This document shows positions 12,801 through 26,501 of a stretch of DNA of 64,000 bases, in pieces. Both the position numbers and the translations under genes were made by a program. Position 1 is the first letter of the stretch. Each line of letters begins with the position of its first letter. This DNA comes from Cruorifilaria tuberocauda (taxonomy: Eukaryota; Nematoda; Chromadorea; Rhabditida; Onchocercidae). Under the pieces are notes generated by a model. That model had not been told where the DNA came from, did no database searches, and saw only the letters and a program-made list of their open reading frames with translations. Location: assembly GCA_013365365.1 (NCBI GenBank), contig JABVXU010000198.1, positions 1 through 64,000 on the forward strand. Direction: 5' to 3'.

Positions 12801-15800
12801 ACTGTATTTATCCTAAAACCAGTTTTATCAAATCTATTGAAAGATAAGAGACAAGTAACCGTTAATCTTGATATTGTTTGAAAGCTGACTGACATGACTG
12901 ATGACAGATGATAGCGATGATATTTTCATGTGGTCATGACCATGAATGGATAACAATAATGATATGATGCTGATGATGATGATATGATAATGATAATGAT
13001 AATAACTTTCCTCCGTTTCTTTACTTTTGAATAAAGAAACTGAGATATTTTTGAATAAGAAAGAAAATTTTAGAACAGATCTTAGACTACAAGAATTTTT
13101 GCGCGAAATTCATGTCTTCTCTTTAACATACATATGAATCATATATGCTTGGAAAATAATAATAAAGATAATACTTTCGATCCTTTCTTCCAATTACTAA
13201 CTAATAAAATCTTAATTCCTAAAAAAATTGTAAAACTGAAATAAACCTCAGAAAAAAGCACATTAATGTAGGTAATTGCTTAAAAAATACGGTGTCGTTA
13301 GTTCAATAATATTTATATTGTACTAATGCCTACCATTACATAATTTTATGATTTCACTTAATATCTTTTGGAATTTTAAAAGAAAATTTTATTTTTTATC
13401 TTTATTTAACCTAAACTTATTTCTTTTTCATCTTAATCCAAAAGTTTTTTTCTTATAAATTTTAAGCAATTTGTGAAATTTTAAAAAGAAAATGAATTTT
13501 ACCAGGAATTTATCCTTCTTAACCAAGGTAATCTGGAAGCTTTTTAATTTGCATCTCATACATAAATATTAAATACTGCTGTCGTTTTTTCACAAGAACT
13601 GTAGCAAACAGAGTTTTAAATGATAATGTTTGTCATTAGTACAATAAATTGGAGAAAAGAAACACATAAGTACTGTAGAACAAAGATTATTTTATAGCCT
13701 TAATGAAAAATTGATATTTTAATGACTATGATCGGAAGTAAAAATTACAAAATAGTTTAGCAAAATTATTCATATGAATTTATTGAATCATATTAATTTA
13801 CTTCACGAAATCGGAAATTTCTCTATTTAAAGGAAAAATTAAAAGTGTTTTTTTTGAAAAATAAGAAAAAAGGAAGCGAAAGTTTTTGATCTTCGTTTTT
13901 TTTTTTTTGAATTAGAAAACGATATTTTCGAAAACAAATGGAAATCAATGAAAAAAAAGAAAACAAAAGAAAAGAAAAGAAAACAAAATATAATAAATAT
14001 AAAAACAATAGGAAAAAGAGATGTGTTGTTTTTTTCGTCAGAGAAATTGAAATTTGCACATTAATTGGGTCTACTTATCTGAAATTTCATTCATTCACAA
14101 GTTTTCTATTCCTCCTGCCCTACTCCCATCATCCGTTAATCCTTAATTTGGTTTTTCTTTGCCCTACGGGGTGCATTTTCATTTTTCCTTTTTTTTTTTG
14201 GAAATATTGTTTGGAAAAAACACTTTCATCTCCTCCTCTTTTCATCAAATAATTGTTATATCCGTATTAGATTAATCTCGGAACGTCGTTCCTTTTTCTC
14301 TTTCAGAAAACTTGTTGAAATTCTTGAATGGTAAGAAAATAGAAAAAACATTGAAGAGGAAACGAAACTGTCACATAAATTTTGATTGAACAAAATAGGC
14401 ACGAAAAAAAAGAATAAGAAGAAATATCTAGTTTTCAGCTCATTAATAAGATGATAACTTTCCAGGAGTGATGAAATTCGTGCTAAAATCAATAAACCTT
14501 ATTCAAGTTTTCAATTTTTCCTCCTCTTTTTTTAAAAAAAATCTCAACTTGTGCAAAAGAAATAGAAATCTATGAAATATTTGAAAAAATGTTGCAAAAA
14601 TTAGTATATTTTGATATGATTTAAATTTCTTTACAATATTTTACAACTAAATTTGGAATTATTCAACAAAAAAAATATCATTTAAATACATTTCAGACTA
14701 ATATATTCCTTTAACTTTGTTAAGTAGTTGGAAATCTTTCGTCAATAGAGACTTTTGAACTTTAGGAAAATTAATTTGCAAATTAAATTATAATTGCATC
14801 AACACTTGCCTGCAACAATTAACAATTGTTAAGAGGAGAATGGATAATATAATATAGAATGGATGAAAAACAAAGAAAGCGAAAATAAATAATAGTCAAT
14901 TTAAACGAAAAAAAAGAAATGAAGTAATAAATTGAAAATAATAAATTGGAATAAAAAGTTAAATGTTCAAAATATATAAAACTCTATATGTATCAATCAT
15001 TTAAGCAACAAAAGCAAATTATAATAAATGAAATAGTAGAAGAGGAGAGCAAAAATGAAGAAGAAATGAATACTTTTAACAAACATTTACAAACAGGCAA
15101 TTTCAATCCAATCGGTCACTCCGATGCCACAAAGGCTGCATATATTTGTTTGATATTTATTTGTTGCGTAAGGCGGATCCAAACGATACACCAACAATTT
15201 CCTTTTAGCAATAAGGAAAACACCTGTTGATAAAGGAGATGCATATCGAGAAAAAAATTTTTTTTAAAAAGATACTTTTAAAATGGCTAGTTTTTTCCCT
15301 TTCCTAAATCTTCCATTTAATTTATTACTTCTTTATCAATTATTCAATAAAAATATGCATATGTAAGAGTGAATTTTCATTAATGCTTTCCATTTTCTAT
15401 TTTTAGTGCACGTATCATCTTGGTGTAAATGTTAGCTCACTGATAATGTCAAATTATTTAAACCCTATCTTACTTTTTATTCCTTAAGTAATATTATATG
15501 AAAAATCAACGAGTATTCGTTAGCAAATTTATCAAAAAAATTAATAATATTAATCGAATACTCACTGATTTTCGCTAATTACATTAGAAGAGATCATAAT
15601 TAAAAGGTATCATATCCGACAAGAAATAAATATCACTTTAAAGTTATGATTGCCAGTTGCTTTAAATTAGCAGAAACAATGACAACCAAAAAAAATGCCC
15701 TATAGGAAACGAATTGATAATCATTTCAAATACGCCATGCCGTAATTTCAATCATTTTTATGAAAAAGAAAAGTAACATCACAGAAAAGGAGAAGAAAGA

Positions 15801-18800
15801 TTTGGCAGCTTAGAACTTAATCCATAAATGATAAGATTCCATTTGTAACAATAAGTTTATAGCTTAAACAATGAAATTTTTAACTTTTCAATATTTACTA
15901 CTGATAAATCCCCGCAGTAATTTAGAATAACTTGGACAAGTACTTCTAATTCTATTCTTCTCAAATGATCATTGTCAATTTAATTTTTTAGGAAAAAAGT
16001 GTCCAATATAAGAGGGCTTAATTTTGATTAAAAAATGTTTTTTTTTGCATCTGTTCAAAAAACATTTCAGGATTTTCAATTATTAATATAGAATTAGAAA
16101 TTATCTTCAACTTTTAATAACTGATTTTAAAGTATTTATTTGCTTATGCTTTGTTTCGCAGATTTAGCTTATATTTCATCTCTGCTTCTTCATCAGCTTA
16201 ATTTCAGAAACTTATTGACAACATTAATCAATCTAACTAATAAGTCGAATGAAATAAAGTATCTCTATTTTCACTAATTCATTCCCATCTTCATGGTAAT
16301 TTGTCAAATACAAGAAAAATAAAGCCAATGTTTAAAGTTTTAAGATACATTTAAAATATGAATGTGACAGTTCCGTTTAATTTATTTTTAACTATTATAA
16401 TCTAGTAATATATCAAATTTAACATCTACATAGATGTCATAATCGGAAAAAGAATAGAAAGTACACAAAATAAGTTAGCAGCCATAATTATCAATTTAAC
16501 AGAAGAAGGGTGTAAAGAATTTTAGATAAACCTTAAAGATTTTAAAATATTCTTAAAAAAAGGAAAAATATTAGTTAACTGTCATTTTGAAGAGTTATGC
16601 AAACATATTGATGATATATTTAGTGCAAAATATTGAATAAATTTTGAGTTGTCATCTTTTTCATCCAATTTTTCCATTGAATTATTTTGTTGAATTGAAT
16701 TGAAAAAAGTATGAAAATTTTGGTTTTCTCTTTGACACATTTTTTCTTTTTTAAATTTCATAAAACGATATGCAAACAAGGAAGTAATATAGTTTTAAAA
16801 GGCAAGAAAATCGATGTAACATTTATATTCAAGCGTAATTTTATTCATCTCTTTTTCCTACTGCATTAATCTTTTCCAAAAATTTTTTAGAAGTTCGTTT
16901 AGAATTTAATTTATATATAAATATGTTAAGAATTTGCAAAAAGTAAATAAATATTAATTTTACTGATAAAGAAAATTTGCAAAAAGTAAATAAATATTAA
17001 TTTTACTGATAAAGAAAATTTGCAAAAAATGATTTTAAAAAGCACATTTTTGTCTTCTTTTTTGTAAAAAAGAAAATTATCTTTTCGATTATTTTATTTC
17101 AATCATTACATCTCAGTTCTTCAACACAACAATGAAAACAAAAAAGAAAAAATAGTATTCAGTAGCGGAACAAAATGATCCACCATTCTATTCATCAACT
17201 GATCAGCTTTTTTCTAAATAAGCTGAAAAATTGAGAAATAATTGTTTATCTCCTCTACGCATTCATCAAACAGGATTACTTCTATTTCATTGTGAATTTT
17301 AACTTTTATGTAAATTTATTAAATTTTATGTATGATTATTAAATTCGTATTTTTTTTATGTATCTTTGTCAGCAAATGAACTGTGCCTGCTTCATAAAGT
17401 TTTAATTCAAATTTTCATGAATAAGGATGAGACATGTTAACTATCTAAATAAAATCAACATCGTATTTAAAAATAATCATGAAAAAATGATAGTACAGTA
17501 GTGTTGTGAAACAGGTAAGTAAAAAGACTAAAAAAAGTTTACGTGTTGTTGGAGAAAAAACCGGGGAATTAAATAGGATGTTTCCTTCAAAATCCTTTAA
17601 AGTTTGATATATTTACTTCCGCAATTTTTGATTTTCTGTTTTTATTAATAAGTGGGAAGATTTTTCTTTCTAATATTATATAAATAAATAAATGAATGAG
17701 TAAAATCACTGGGAAAAATTAGTTTGAAAAATGAAAAAGGACTCAGCAGACTGAATTAGCTCTTGCGTTTACAAATTTGGTACTGAGTATATCATTTATA
17801 CTAAAAATTGTAGATTAGTACTTTATATGATTAGTAGTGGTAGAAATCAGATATTGTTGACGAATTTTCAAAATAAACTTGAGGAATTATTTATAAATTT
17901 GTACAATTTACAATATTCAAGTTTTACATTGTGTAAAGGAAGTAAATAAGTAAATATGGAGTGAATATGAATTATTTCACTTTAATGAATTTGAATCCAA
18001 TTTTAACTCAAAAATTTTTATTATCCATTCCAGGTATATCATGTAGTAGCAGTAGTAACGGGTGCCGCAAGGTACCAAGGTACCTAGTTCCGTGAGGTAA
18101 CAATCCAAAAACGAGCTTTTCTTCGTTCAGGGAAAAAACATCAAACATCTCAAATAATGGACAGTTAGTTTTATTTCTGGAGGCACTTCGTACCAATACG
18201 TACCTACTGCTACCTTCATATCTCCCAGTTATTCACTCGTATTTACGACAGTCAAAAGTGATGATAATAACGATGATCAATATTATTATTATTATCATCG
18301 TTATAATAGTTATCACATATTGCTAACTTAATATTATTATAAGAATTTCAACTGAAAAATATTATAAATTCATAAAAATTAAACTAAATATAACTAATAT
18401 ACTACTGTTATAATGACTAATAGAAGTAACTTTTTTTTGATTTCATGAATAATTATTCATATTTTAATTTTAATTACAGTAATACTAATTGTTTTAAACA
18501 TATTCATATATTAAAAATCAAGAAAAAATCACACCATTTATCTATCAAATAACTCACTTTCCATCACTTTCCATTTCATTTTCATTATCAACAAATTAAA
18601 GTGTCATCTGATTTAAGGGAGAGAAAATTTTTCGTTTTATTTCCTTTTTATAAAATTTTTGTGATTTGGAAATTGTGTCATGAGAGAAAAAAGGAAATAG
18701 AAAAATGATAATAAAATTTTTTAGAGAAAAGGAACATTTCAGAAAAATAAAAGCCAATCATACGTGAGATGGAGAAAAGGAAAAACAAAACAAAGACAAA

Positions 18801-21800
18801 ATAGGACGGGACGAGCGAAAATAAAAGGAATTAAAAAGTGGAATAGAAATAGGATTGAACTGAAATAGAGAGTATAAACGTAGACAAGTAATATTGATTT
18901 ATAAATTGAAAACTTAATTAAGACAATTGCACTAATATTTTTTTGCTTTTAAATTAGTTTTAATTTACCACATTTGTTCCGAAATGGTCACCTGTATTTC
19001 ACTTTCATTTTCTTCCACTCACTCTTTTTTCTTCACAAAGCATTGACATTTACTTCAACAATTGATGGTATTAGAATGTTACGGTAATTGATGGTTGACC
19101 TGATCAATATATTCAAAATAACAAAAAAAGAAAAAAATTTGGTTCGTCATCATTTCACTTAAAAACATTAAGAGATGACATTTCGTTGCCATGAAGATAA
19201 TTCGCATTATTTTAAACCAATAAAATGATAAAAGTAACGAATGAATAGTCTTTTGAGGGAATTATTTTTCCATTTTTTTATTAATAAATTCTAAACCTAT
19301 TCCAAGAATTAAATGAATGTAAAGAATGTATTAAAATAGAAGCCAATTGATATCTCATGATTTTGCACTAAAAAACAACGGAACTATTACTCATCAAGTA
19401 AAATTTTGATTTAAAGTGTAAGGATTACTTAAAAATAGCAATTTTATACCCTTTAATTATCCGATACGGTAAAGGTTACACATAATCGGAAATTTTTACA
19501 GTATTATGAAGTAAGCATACGGTAATATTCTGCTACGAGTGACGAGAATGCTAGTGCTCATGCTAATCAAATCACTATGTGTTGTAATATTAAAGTAAAT
19601 ACGATAGTGACGCATCTCGTATGATATAGATAGGAAAATATCTATTCTCATAAAAAGCTAATGTGAAACAATTTTCGATTTTTTGTGATCATTAAATGAA
19701 TTATAGAATCTGCCTCTTATTTTTCATTTCATTTTCAACATACCGTATACAAGAAATGAATGCCTAATACAATAAGAGTCCAGAAATAAGTGCAGAAATA
19801 TTTATTGATATGATCTTATCCTTTTGGTTGATCAAAGTAATATTTAGAAATTACAGTTGAACCTGAAATCTTCAGATGCTTTTGCTTGTTTGCGAGATAT
19901 GTAAATGCTTCCTGCTTCTAAACATCTATTGAATAAAATTAGTACAATTCAGCATCAATGACAAACAAAGTGCTTTCTTTTGCGAGCCTTTCCCACAATA
20001 TAAATTTGAGCTAAAAAAATAAATTTTCCAAACATTTAACCTGATAAAATTCATTTAATAATTTATTTACTTTAAGTAGCAGCATCTGCAAATTAAAGTT
20101 GCAAATTTTAAAAATTTCAATAAATTCTTTATCCATCTTTATGTTATTTTGCTCAAAATCTAAATTCCTTGATGACATTTCGATGATGGTTTATTCTTTT
20201 TTCCCTTCAATTAGTTATCAATCCACTTAACTTAAATGGTGTAAAAAGAAGTGGTGCAGTTATCGTGCACCGGTTGATTCTGCTTGATCAGTTGTCAATT
20301 GGGTCAAACCAATAATACATACACACAAACATACACATACACATACACGTACACACACATATACACACACAAGCGTAAATACATAAACATACATACACAC
20401 ATACACAAAATAACCCCATAAAAATACTTGATCCATTCCACGGTCTTTCTGGATGAGTGTAAAAGATTCCATTCTTTGAAAGAATTCCCTATAATTCGCT
20501 CACTTAACCTTATTCCTATTTGCAATCTTCAAAAGCATTATGAAAAAAAATATATACTGAAATATTCCATTTAAAAGTTAGAATAAATATTTGAAATGAA
20601 TTGTTTGTTATTACAATTAACAATAATTAGATTGTTTACCATTGAATTATTACTGTTTTAATTCTAATTACTAAATTAGCAACAGATACTAATATATTTT
20701 TGTATTATTAATATTATTAGTGCATCTAAAATAATACTATTGTCGCAAGTATTCTTTTTATGGCAAGGATCTGAAAGCTTGGAATATTACCTATATAACT
20801 CATATATCCTATATAACTCATATTTAAAAAGTCCCACTTAAGTTCCACCTAGTATAGTATTAAATTCGGACAGTTAATTTAAAAAGAGATTATAGGAAAC
20901 AAAAAGGATAGTACTTCATTAAACTTTATTACTACGAAATATTGAAAAGGTAAGAAGTTGCTTCAAATGTAAAGAGAAAAAAGGAATCTGCTACGACTCA
21001 TTATTGAAATTCAAATAAAAATTTATCTGAAATTGAAAGTTCCCACATTTCCTTCTGGTCCAGTTCTTCAATACTCCAATAAAATTACTAAATAATAAAA
21101 AAAATTCAATATTAAAGAAAAAAATACAAACTTGTAATTTCCTTTCTGCATAATGTACATGTGTAACTTTTAAAATGTGCTTGCATTCGATGACGACTTA
21201 ATGACGACGAATGACAAAAAATTTTTTGGCATATCGAACATCGGAAAGTTCCTATAAATACTAATGCTTAATCTGTTTAAAACGACAATAAATACACTAT
21301 TAGTAATAAATTTATTGCCATTATAATAAAGACTAAACAAAAACTGTTATGTGATAGCAAAACTATATCCAATGAAAGAAATGATTCAAACCTGTTATAC
21401 GACATATAATTCTTTTTAAATGTTTTTACTATCACTTAAATATCACTTCCTATTTTAAATTTTATTACAAGTTCTTTTAATAAATATCAAATCGATATGA
21501 AAAAGAAAGTTCTTATTACTGATTCACTTGCTGATATTATGTTGCAGCAAGTTGATATCAGTAATTACGGATCAACATTTTTGTGAAAGAAAAAAATATA
21601 TGTATCAAGGAAATTCAACATCCCTTATTTCATGAAATTTTGTCTAAATTTTCTTATACACAGCATTTTTAACTTTAGTGATTATTTTTTCCATAACTCA
21701 TTCATTCTTTTTTCATAGCCTAAATAATTACTTAAAAGTATATAAATTGCAAAAAGTGATACCTTTTAAATCAGGTCTTTTCAATACAGTCTTGAAATTA

Positions 21801-24800
21801 CCATGCTGGGGTGCAATACCTTGCTCCGAATTGTTCAACGCTCGTGAACTCTGCTGAAAATTAGACAAATTTACAGATGCTAGAAAATATAAAATTAAGA
21901 ACTAAAATTATCATGCTAAAATTTATGCGAAAATTTTCGGATTATTTCAAATCTTCTGCTTTCAAGTAACTTAACTCCTGAAAGTTAGCGTGTTCTGCAT
22001 GTCATATTTACATCGTTCACTTTTGCTACAGTGATATAAATTGAAATTAATTTCTAATACTTAAATATTTCAGATATTTTAGGATGAAATGGGAGAGTTG
22101 CACCGCGGAAAACTTTAAATAATGTTTTAAAGAAAAGAAGAGAATGATGATATTTTTTACAACAATTTATCGTTAAATTTAAAAAGTTTTGCGGATGATT
22201 GGAAAGCAAAGGAGAATTCACGCCAAATCGAATAAAAATAGTTTCATTGTTTGCTAAAGTTTTTCATTTTGCTTTGGAAAAAAAACGTATTTTTCGCACT
22301 TTTAGCTACTTCTGACATACTAAAAAATTTAAATCATACGAGAACATATGATTAAAATAAAATTATACAAGTTCCTTCCATAATTGGAGAAGGAGAATTC
22401 GCAGCTAATAATTTTCTAATTAGAATAAAATAATATGTTTCAATCAATTCCATGTTAATTTTTTGCTTTATTGTGAACGAAAGATTATGTTTACTTTTAT
22501 TAATTATATATCAAGGACTTAATAAAGTTTTGAAATTAATAATGAATTTAACAATTAAACGAACTTGTTTCGAGAGTTGCTCGAGAGTTTTAACGAAATC
22601 ATCATCCATTAACGCTTGTTTTGGAGGTGACGGTAAACTTGCTGAACTATCGTGATCAGATGATGAAGAAGTCATCGAATTTTCCACAATACCTGCAATT
22701 AAATTTTTCACCTTATATTACTTTTTAATTGCAATCAGGATTAGAACAAAAATCAAATACTCAAAAATTTTTGTGAGATATGATCCATCCTAGTTATATG
22801 ATAAATAAATAAACCAATCAGAAGAGCGCGAAGAAAGCCTATCACTAATCAATTTATGTTAATGTTATCGATAACTAATATATTTATCAATCCGTTGTAC
22901 TTTTTCTGAAATTTATTTTTATTAAAAAATTTTTCACATTTCTGCAATTTTTCTTCCTATTTATATATAATCATAAATTGAATTATATATTTAAAGGTGT
23001 CAAATTCTCTATTTTTAATCATAGCTTTTCTACAATTATAATGTCATTTAAAAGAGATCCAACACAAAAAAAAAGCAAAGAAAGAGAGAGGTAAAGAGAG
23101 AAAAAGCAGGGGAGCGAAAGAGAGAGAGAAAATAAGGCATAAAAGAAAAGAAGATAAAACAAAAGATAATTGATAATTCATTTTTCATCTTTTCTTCCTC
23201 TTCTCCATTCATATCCTTTCCTATATTATTTCGTTCTATTTCTGTTCTAGATATACAAAAGACATCAAACATAGCGATGTACAATTCTATGCGAACAGTT
23301 GCAAAAGCGTATTTCAAAACCGGTTTATGTTCGAATCATTTTCCGCCTATTCCGCTACTTCTTGTGCCTTCTTCAACTTAAATTTTATCCTTATTTCGGA
23401 TGAAAAGAATAATCCGATTAAAAGCCGATACAAACGATAAAGAAGTTTGTATTACAATAAAGAAATGGAAATTTCGCTAAAATATTTCATAGAGTAAGAT
23501 ATCAGTTATAGGTTAACCTCGTCAAATTAAGATTTACTGATTTTCAGTCCTCTAGCTTATCAACAAAAAGATGCAAATAAAACGGAACGATTCTTTCGTT
23601 GCTACTAATAGCAATCAGTTTAACCGGAAAAACTATGGATTGAATAATTGGACAAACCACGTCATTGTGATAAAATTAGCAACAAACCACATGATAGTGA
23701 TATAAAAAATATTTGACTTTGATTTAGGCTAAAATTAAGTTAGCTCAAGTAGGATGTTGTTTCAGACAAATATGAAATAAACAACATGTTGTTTTTTGAA
23801 AGGATCGTTACCTTCAAGTAATGAAGCAAGCATTTAATAAAATATTCTTTCAAATCGTTTTTAAAATTAATTTCCTTTTCTCGAAGCTGCATTAATTTCA
23901 TATATTTTGGTCTAAATCTTTCTGTCTTCTCTTTTTCTCCTTTTTCTTCTCCTATCCTCTTTTTGCTTCTCATTTATCTAAAATCTATCAGTTGAGTGAA
24001 TTTTAGCTTTTTTCCAACTGTCATAAATTTTATATCTGGATTGAAATTTTCAAATGATAAGATATGATAAACATCTCATCTTTTCCAACCTTTAACCTTT
24101 AATATTTGAATTGAAAGACAATTTTTTCACTTATTTCATTTATTTTTGATTACATCAGTTTTCTTTTTGACAAAATATTACTGAATGTTTGATAAGGTAC
24201 AAGTTATTGCAATGAATGAAAAATGAAATTTTGAAATTAGGAATCGGAATAATTGGATCGGAATTTGAATTACACGAACAACCTGTGCTCTTCTCCTTCT
24301 TCCCCTCAATTCCACAGAGACAGACAGACTTACAAACTGATACATACACATGCAGATAAATTCATATCATGATGATAGTAGCAGCAAGAGCAGAAGCAGC
24401 AGTAGCACATACGGGTCACTAGGTCATATGACCGAAAAAAAACTTCCTTCTTTTAATTTTTTTTCATTTCCTCTTTACTGTTTGAATTGCTTCATTTATT
24501 ATTTGGTTCTTACTGCGCTCTGAGATATCAACCTCTCGGGAATTATTTCAGATATTATTTCTAATCAGAATAATTGAATGAATACGGAAATTTCACCACC
24601 TCTCTCTTTCTCTTCTCTCTCTCTATGCCTCTCTCCGTCTTTTTCTCATATATTCATGTTTTGCTAAAAATTTAACATTATTAGACACCTATAATTTGAT
24701 TTTTACTAAAAAATAAAACAAAAGTTTACTTTTACTTACTACGCATTATCAATTATCATTTTTCAATTTATTTAAAAGAAGCAAAAAAAAATGAAAAAAG

Positions 24801-26393
24801 TTATATCAACCAAATAGTAAATAAGTAAATAAATAGCCTGGGCAATGTTGAAAGCAACGAAACAAAGCTTATTGTATTTAGTAGAAATATAAATTTTGCT
24901 AAATTAATTACTCAAGAATAAAAAGCAATGTTTGATGCCAATTGAATGGAACATTTGCTAAACTTTGCAAAAAAAAAGTGAACTAAAATTGCTAAAACAA
25001 AAAAAAATAATAGTAATTAAATTATTGAATTTAATATTGTTGCAAAAACGGAAAATTCAAAATGTTCAAAAGAAATAATCAAGAAAAAGGTGCAAAGATT
25101 AATGTCAAAAATAGGTAAATATCTTGCAGAAAACAAAAAATTATATTTCATATATTGAAGACTCATTTTCAATTTCGCTAATAAATGAAAATTGAAAAAA
25201 TAATTAGTATCATGAAGAAGGAGAAAAAAGAAGGAAAAATAATTTGAAAATTCTATTTAAATTTTATGAAAAAACTAGTTTCGAAATTTTATGAAATTTT
25301 GCATAAACAACAAAAACAAATGAGTAATAAGTAGAAAAAGGTTGTGATAAATTTAACAGATTGAAAACATAAGACAGATTGAAAAGATTGTGAGATTAAG
25401 CTTTTTCAGGATTTCAGTTTCGCTAGTTAAAAATTTTCTTCTGTTTCATATTTTTATTTATTCATCTATTGAACATAGAAAAGATTGATGCGCAAATATT
25501 TCAAACTTGAATGATTTTACTTTAAATTTAGAAATCAATCTATGACAATATGGCTTTTTAAATGTAAATTAATTTCCAGCAAGTTAAATTTTCTATAATT
25601 TCGTCAATTTCACCTATAGTTAATTTCTGTTACGAAAGAATTTCAGTATCTTATCAGCTTTGATTATGAATGATAGCCTATGTATTATCGCAACCGTCCT
25701 TCTTTAAGGATTGGAACTTTCGAAATTTACGACAATTTGAAAGTTTTCAAACAATTATGGCTAAAAGTCAACGACCCGAAAATTCCTACAAAATTACAAA
25801 AAATAAAATAATACAAACTGTCGAGAAAAAAAAAGAATAATGTATAAATTTTAGTGTACGATAACTAACAAGCCATAATTAAATGAAGAATAAACTTAAG
25901 AAATGGGAAATAAAATAAAATAAACAAAAAAAATTTCTCAATGAATTTTTATTATTTAAAAGAAAAACAAAAAGAGAAAAACTGTAAGAAAATGTAACAT
26001 TTTCAATATTGTAAATAATTTGAATAAATATTGATAAAAGTTTACCAATTTCATTTCTAATGATAGAAACTTTTGATTTTATGAAATCACAAAAACTTCT
26101 TCTGACAATAGCTTACCTATTTATCACTGATACTTGTAATATCATCTATTTTATTCATTTACAATATCATAAGCTATTGTGATATTGCAAGCTCTCTTCG
26201 AGAATTGAATTAATCAGAAACCTTCATTATTATCTTCCACTGCTGCCATTTCATCGTTATCTTCCATTGTTATCACCGCGGTAATATCGCTAGATTTAGA
26301 TCCGTGTTGTCGTTCTGCGACACCGCAAGCTGCTGCGATTTTTAGCTGTTCTTCCAATTGCGAATGTCCAGCATTCAATATTAATGCGTCCAT
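3815..26393 (-). CDS. C2H2 zinc-finger, coiled-coil putative transcription factor (12 exons)
   Basis: Coding exons in transcript order: 26222-26393, 22565-22692, 21763-21853, 21132-21251, 7005-7120, 6415-6697, 6150-6338, 5838-5989, 5244-5395, 4955-5117, 4345-4605, 3815-4039. Their phases chain and give 683 residues. Two C2H2 fingers are seen: C135-C138-H151-H156, and C162-C165-H178-H183, the second completed exactly across the 14-kb intron between 21132 and 7120. A third, C191-C194-H207, lacks a clear last ligand. Then follow Gln/Pro-rich and Asn/Ser-rich segments, acidic stretches, and a helical coiled-coil end (about 590-683). Nuclear DNA binding is inferred from the fingers. I do not recognise the orthologue. 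Weak points: the start exon has no upstream acceptor, so it is a first exon or the start differs; the donor of 5244-5395 would be GC; the 21763 end has an alternative donor at 21802. Confidence 0.75.
7955..8026. other. Imperfect hairpin, pre-miRNA-like size
   Basis: Two arms of about 30 nt (7955-7984 and 7993-8026) are near-complementary around an 8-nt loop. The outer 14 bp pair without gap (GGAAACTATTC with GAATAGTTTCC) and there are small internal mismatches nearer the loop. It lies in the intron left of exon 7120 of the zinc-finger gene. Size and shape fit a microRNA precursor, but nothing in the DNA proves expression, and the active strand is unknown. Confidence 0.4.
9853..10681 (-). CDS. 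Nested exon with CENP-B-type helix-turn-helix
   Basis: This exon lies inside the large intron of the zinc-finger gene, on the same strand. Translation from the ATG at 10681, just after an acceptor-like TTATTACTTCAG, gives 276 codons plus one base to a donor (GGG|GTAATTTC). The first third is Ser/Gly/Asn/Asp-rich. About residues 158-213 resemble the CENP-B/Tigger N-terminal HTH (KPYKELTLEEKVQLIRLAEE, then a second helix pair around IAERYSIAKSNVCRILQRK), followed by a basic patch, seven His and eight Gln. The frame stays open past the donor to 9722, but that tail looks intronic. It exits in phase 1, which fits the shared exon at 7120, so it may be an alternative 5' exon of the host gene; that join would split a zinc finger. 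It could also be a separate nested gene. The HTH call is firm, the gene assignment is not. Confidence 0.7.
15500..15573. repeat. Inverted repeat / hairpin in intron
   Basis: Arms 15500-15521 and 15552-15573 pair with only a few mismatches (CGAGTATTCG against CGAATACTC) around a loop of about 30 nt. It lies in the giant intron. The loop is long for a microRNA precursor, so I describe it only as an inverted repeat. Confidence 0.4.
16931..17029. repeat. 43-bp tandem repeat, about 2.3 copies
   Basis: The 43-bp unit starting AATTTGCAAAAAGTAAATAA occurs at 16931-16973, again identically at 16974-17016, and as a 13-nt partial third copy. The identity of the two full copies points to a recent duplication. 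It lies in the giant intron. Confidence 0.85.
18258..18313. repeat. Inverted repeat in intron
   Basis: The arms GTGATGATAATAACGATGAT and ATCATCGTTATAATAGTTATCAC pair around an ATT-rich loop. It is probably a by-product of (ATT/GAT)n simple repeats rather than a functional RNA. Confidence 0.35.
20310..20410. repeat. (CA)n / (TACACA)n microsatellite
   Basis: An imperfect alternating purine-pyrimidine tract of CA and TACACA units. It creates overlapping open frames rich in Val/Cys/Tyr on the minus strand that are not genes. Confidence 0.9.
21513..21568. other. Short hairpin, pre-miRNA-like
   Basis: Arms 21513-21533 and 21545-21568 (CACTTGCTG against CAGCAAGT, plus CTGAT against ATCAG) form a stem of about 20 bp with an 11-nt loop. 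It lies in the 511-bp intron between zinc-finger exons 21763 and 21251. It could be an intronic microRNA or a splicing-related structure. No expression evidence is visible. Confidence 0.35.
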
Positions 26394-26439
26394 TATTGCA
26401 GAAATAATTTAAACAGTTAATTAGTATACTTTAACATAC

Positions 26440-26501
26440 ATTCTTCTGATTGCAATATGCCATTTATCCCATGTGTAGCTATTATCCGATCGGTGAAATC
26501 A
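26440..26501 (-). CDS. Candidate alternative upstream exon of the zinc-finger gene
   Basis: A 62-bp segment has a good acceptor (ATTTTTGCAG) and a donor-like GTATGTT. It encodes about 20 residues (DFTDRIIATHGINGILQSEE) and leaves in phase 1, the same phase the exon at 22692 accepts. It lies 47 bp upstream of the ATG exon at 26393, and no AG acceptor lies between them. It is therefore more likely an alternative to that exon than its direct predecessor. The exon before it was not found, so its reading frame is inferred only from the downstream join. Confidence 0.35.

Larger units (their letters stand above)
10682..21131 (-). other. Large intron: low-complexity and simple repeats, no further exon found
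   Basis: This is the rest of the roughly 14-kb intron of the zinc-finger gene. It holds (TAG)n near 11025-11040, a GGAT/GGATG-rich strip at 11170-11240, GTT-rich strips near 11440-11480 and 12240-12290, GAT-rich strips near 12960-13000, and a (CA/TACA)n microsatellite at about 20310-20410. Open frames here are products of these repeats. I saw no splice-bounded segment with convincing protein composition. Confidence 0.5.

Noticed and set aside
14988..15230. 80-codon plus-strand ORF
   Set aside because: N-terminal half is Lys/Glu/Asn-rich AT-driven sequence, with no splice signals or recognisable motif.
18008..18196. 62-codon minus-strand ORF (SLNEEKLVFGLLPHGTRYLG)
   Set aside because: Composition is fairly protein-like but there is no splice partner or family match. 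Local GGTACC repeats suggest chance.
20260..20525. Overlapping Val/Cys/Tyr-rich minus-strand ORFs
   Set aside because: They are translations of the CA/TACACA microsatellite.
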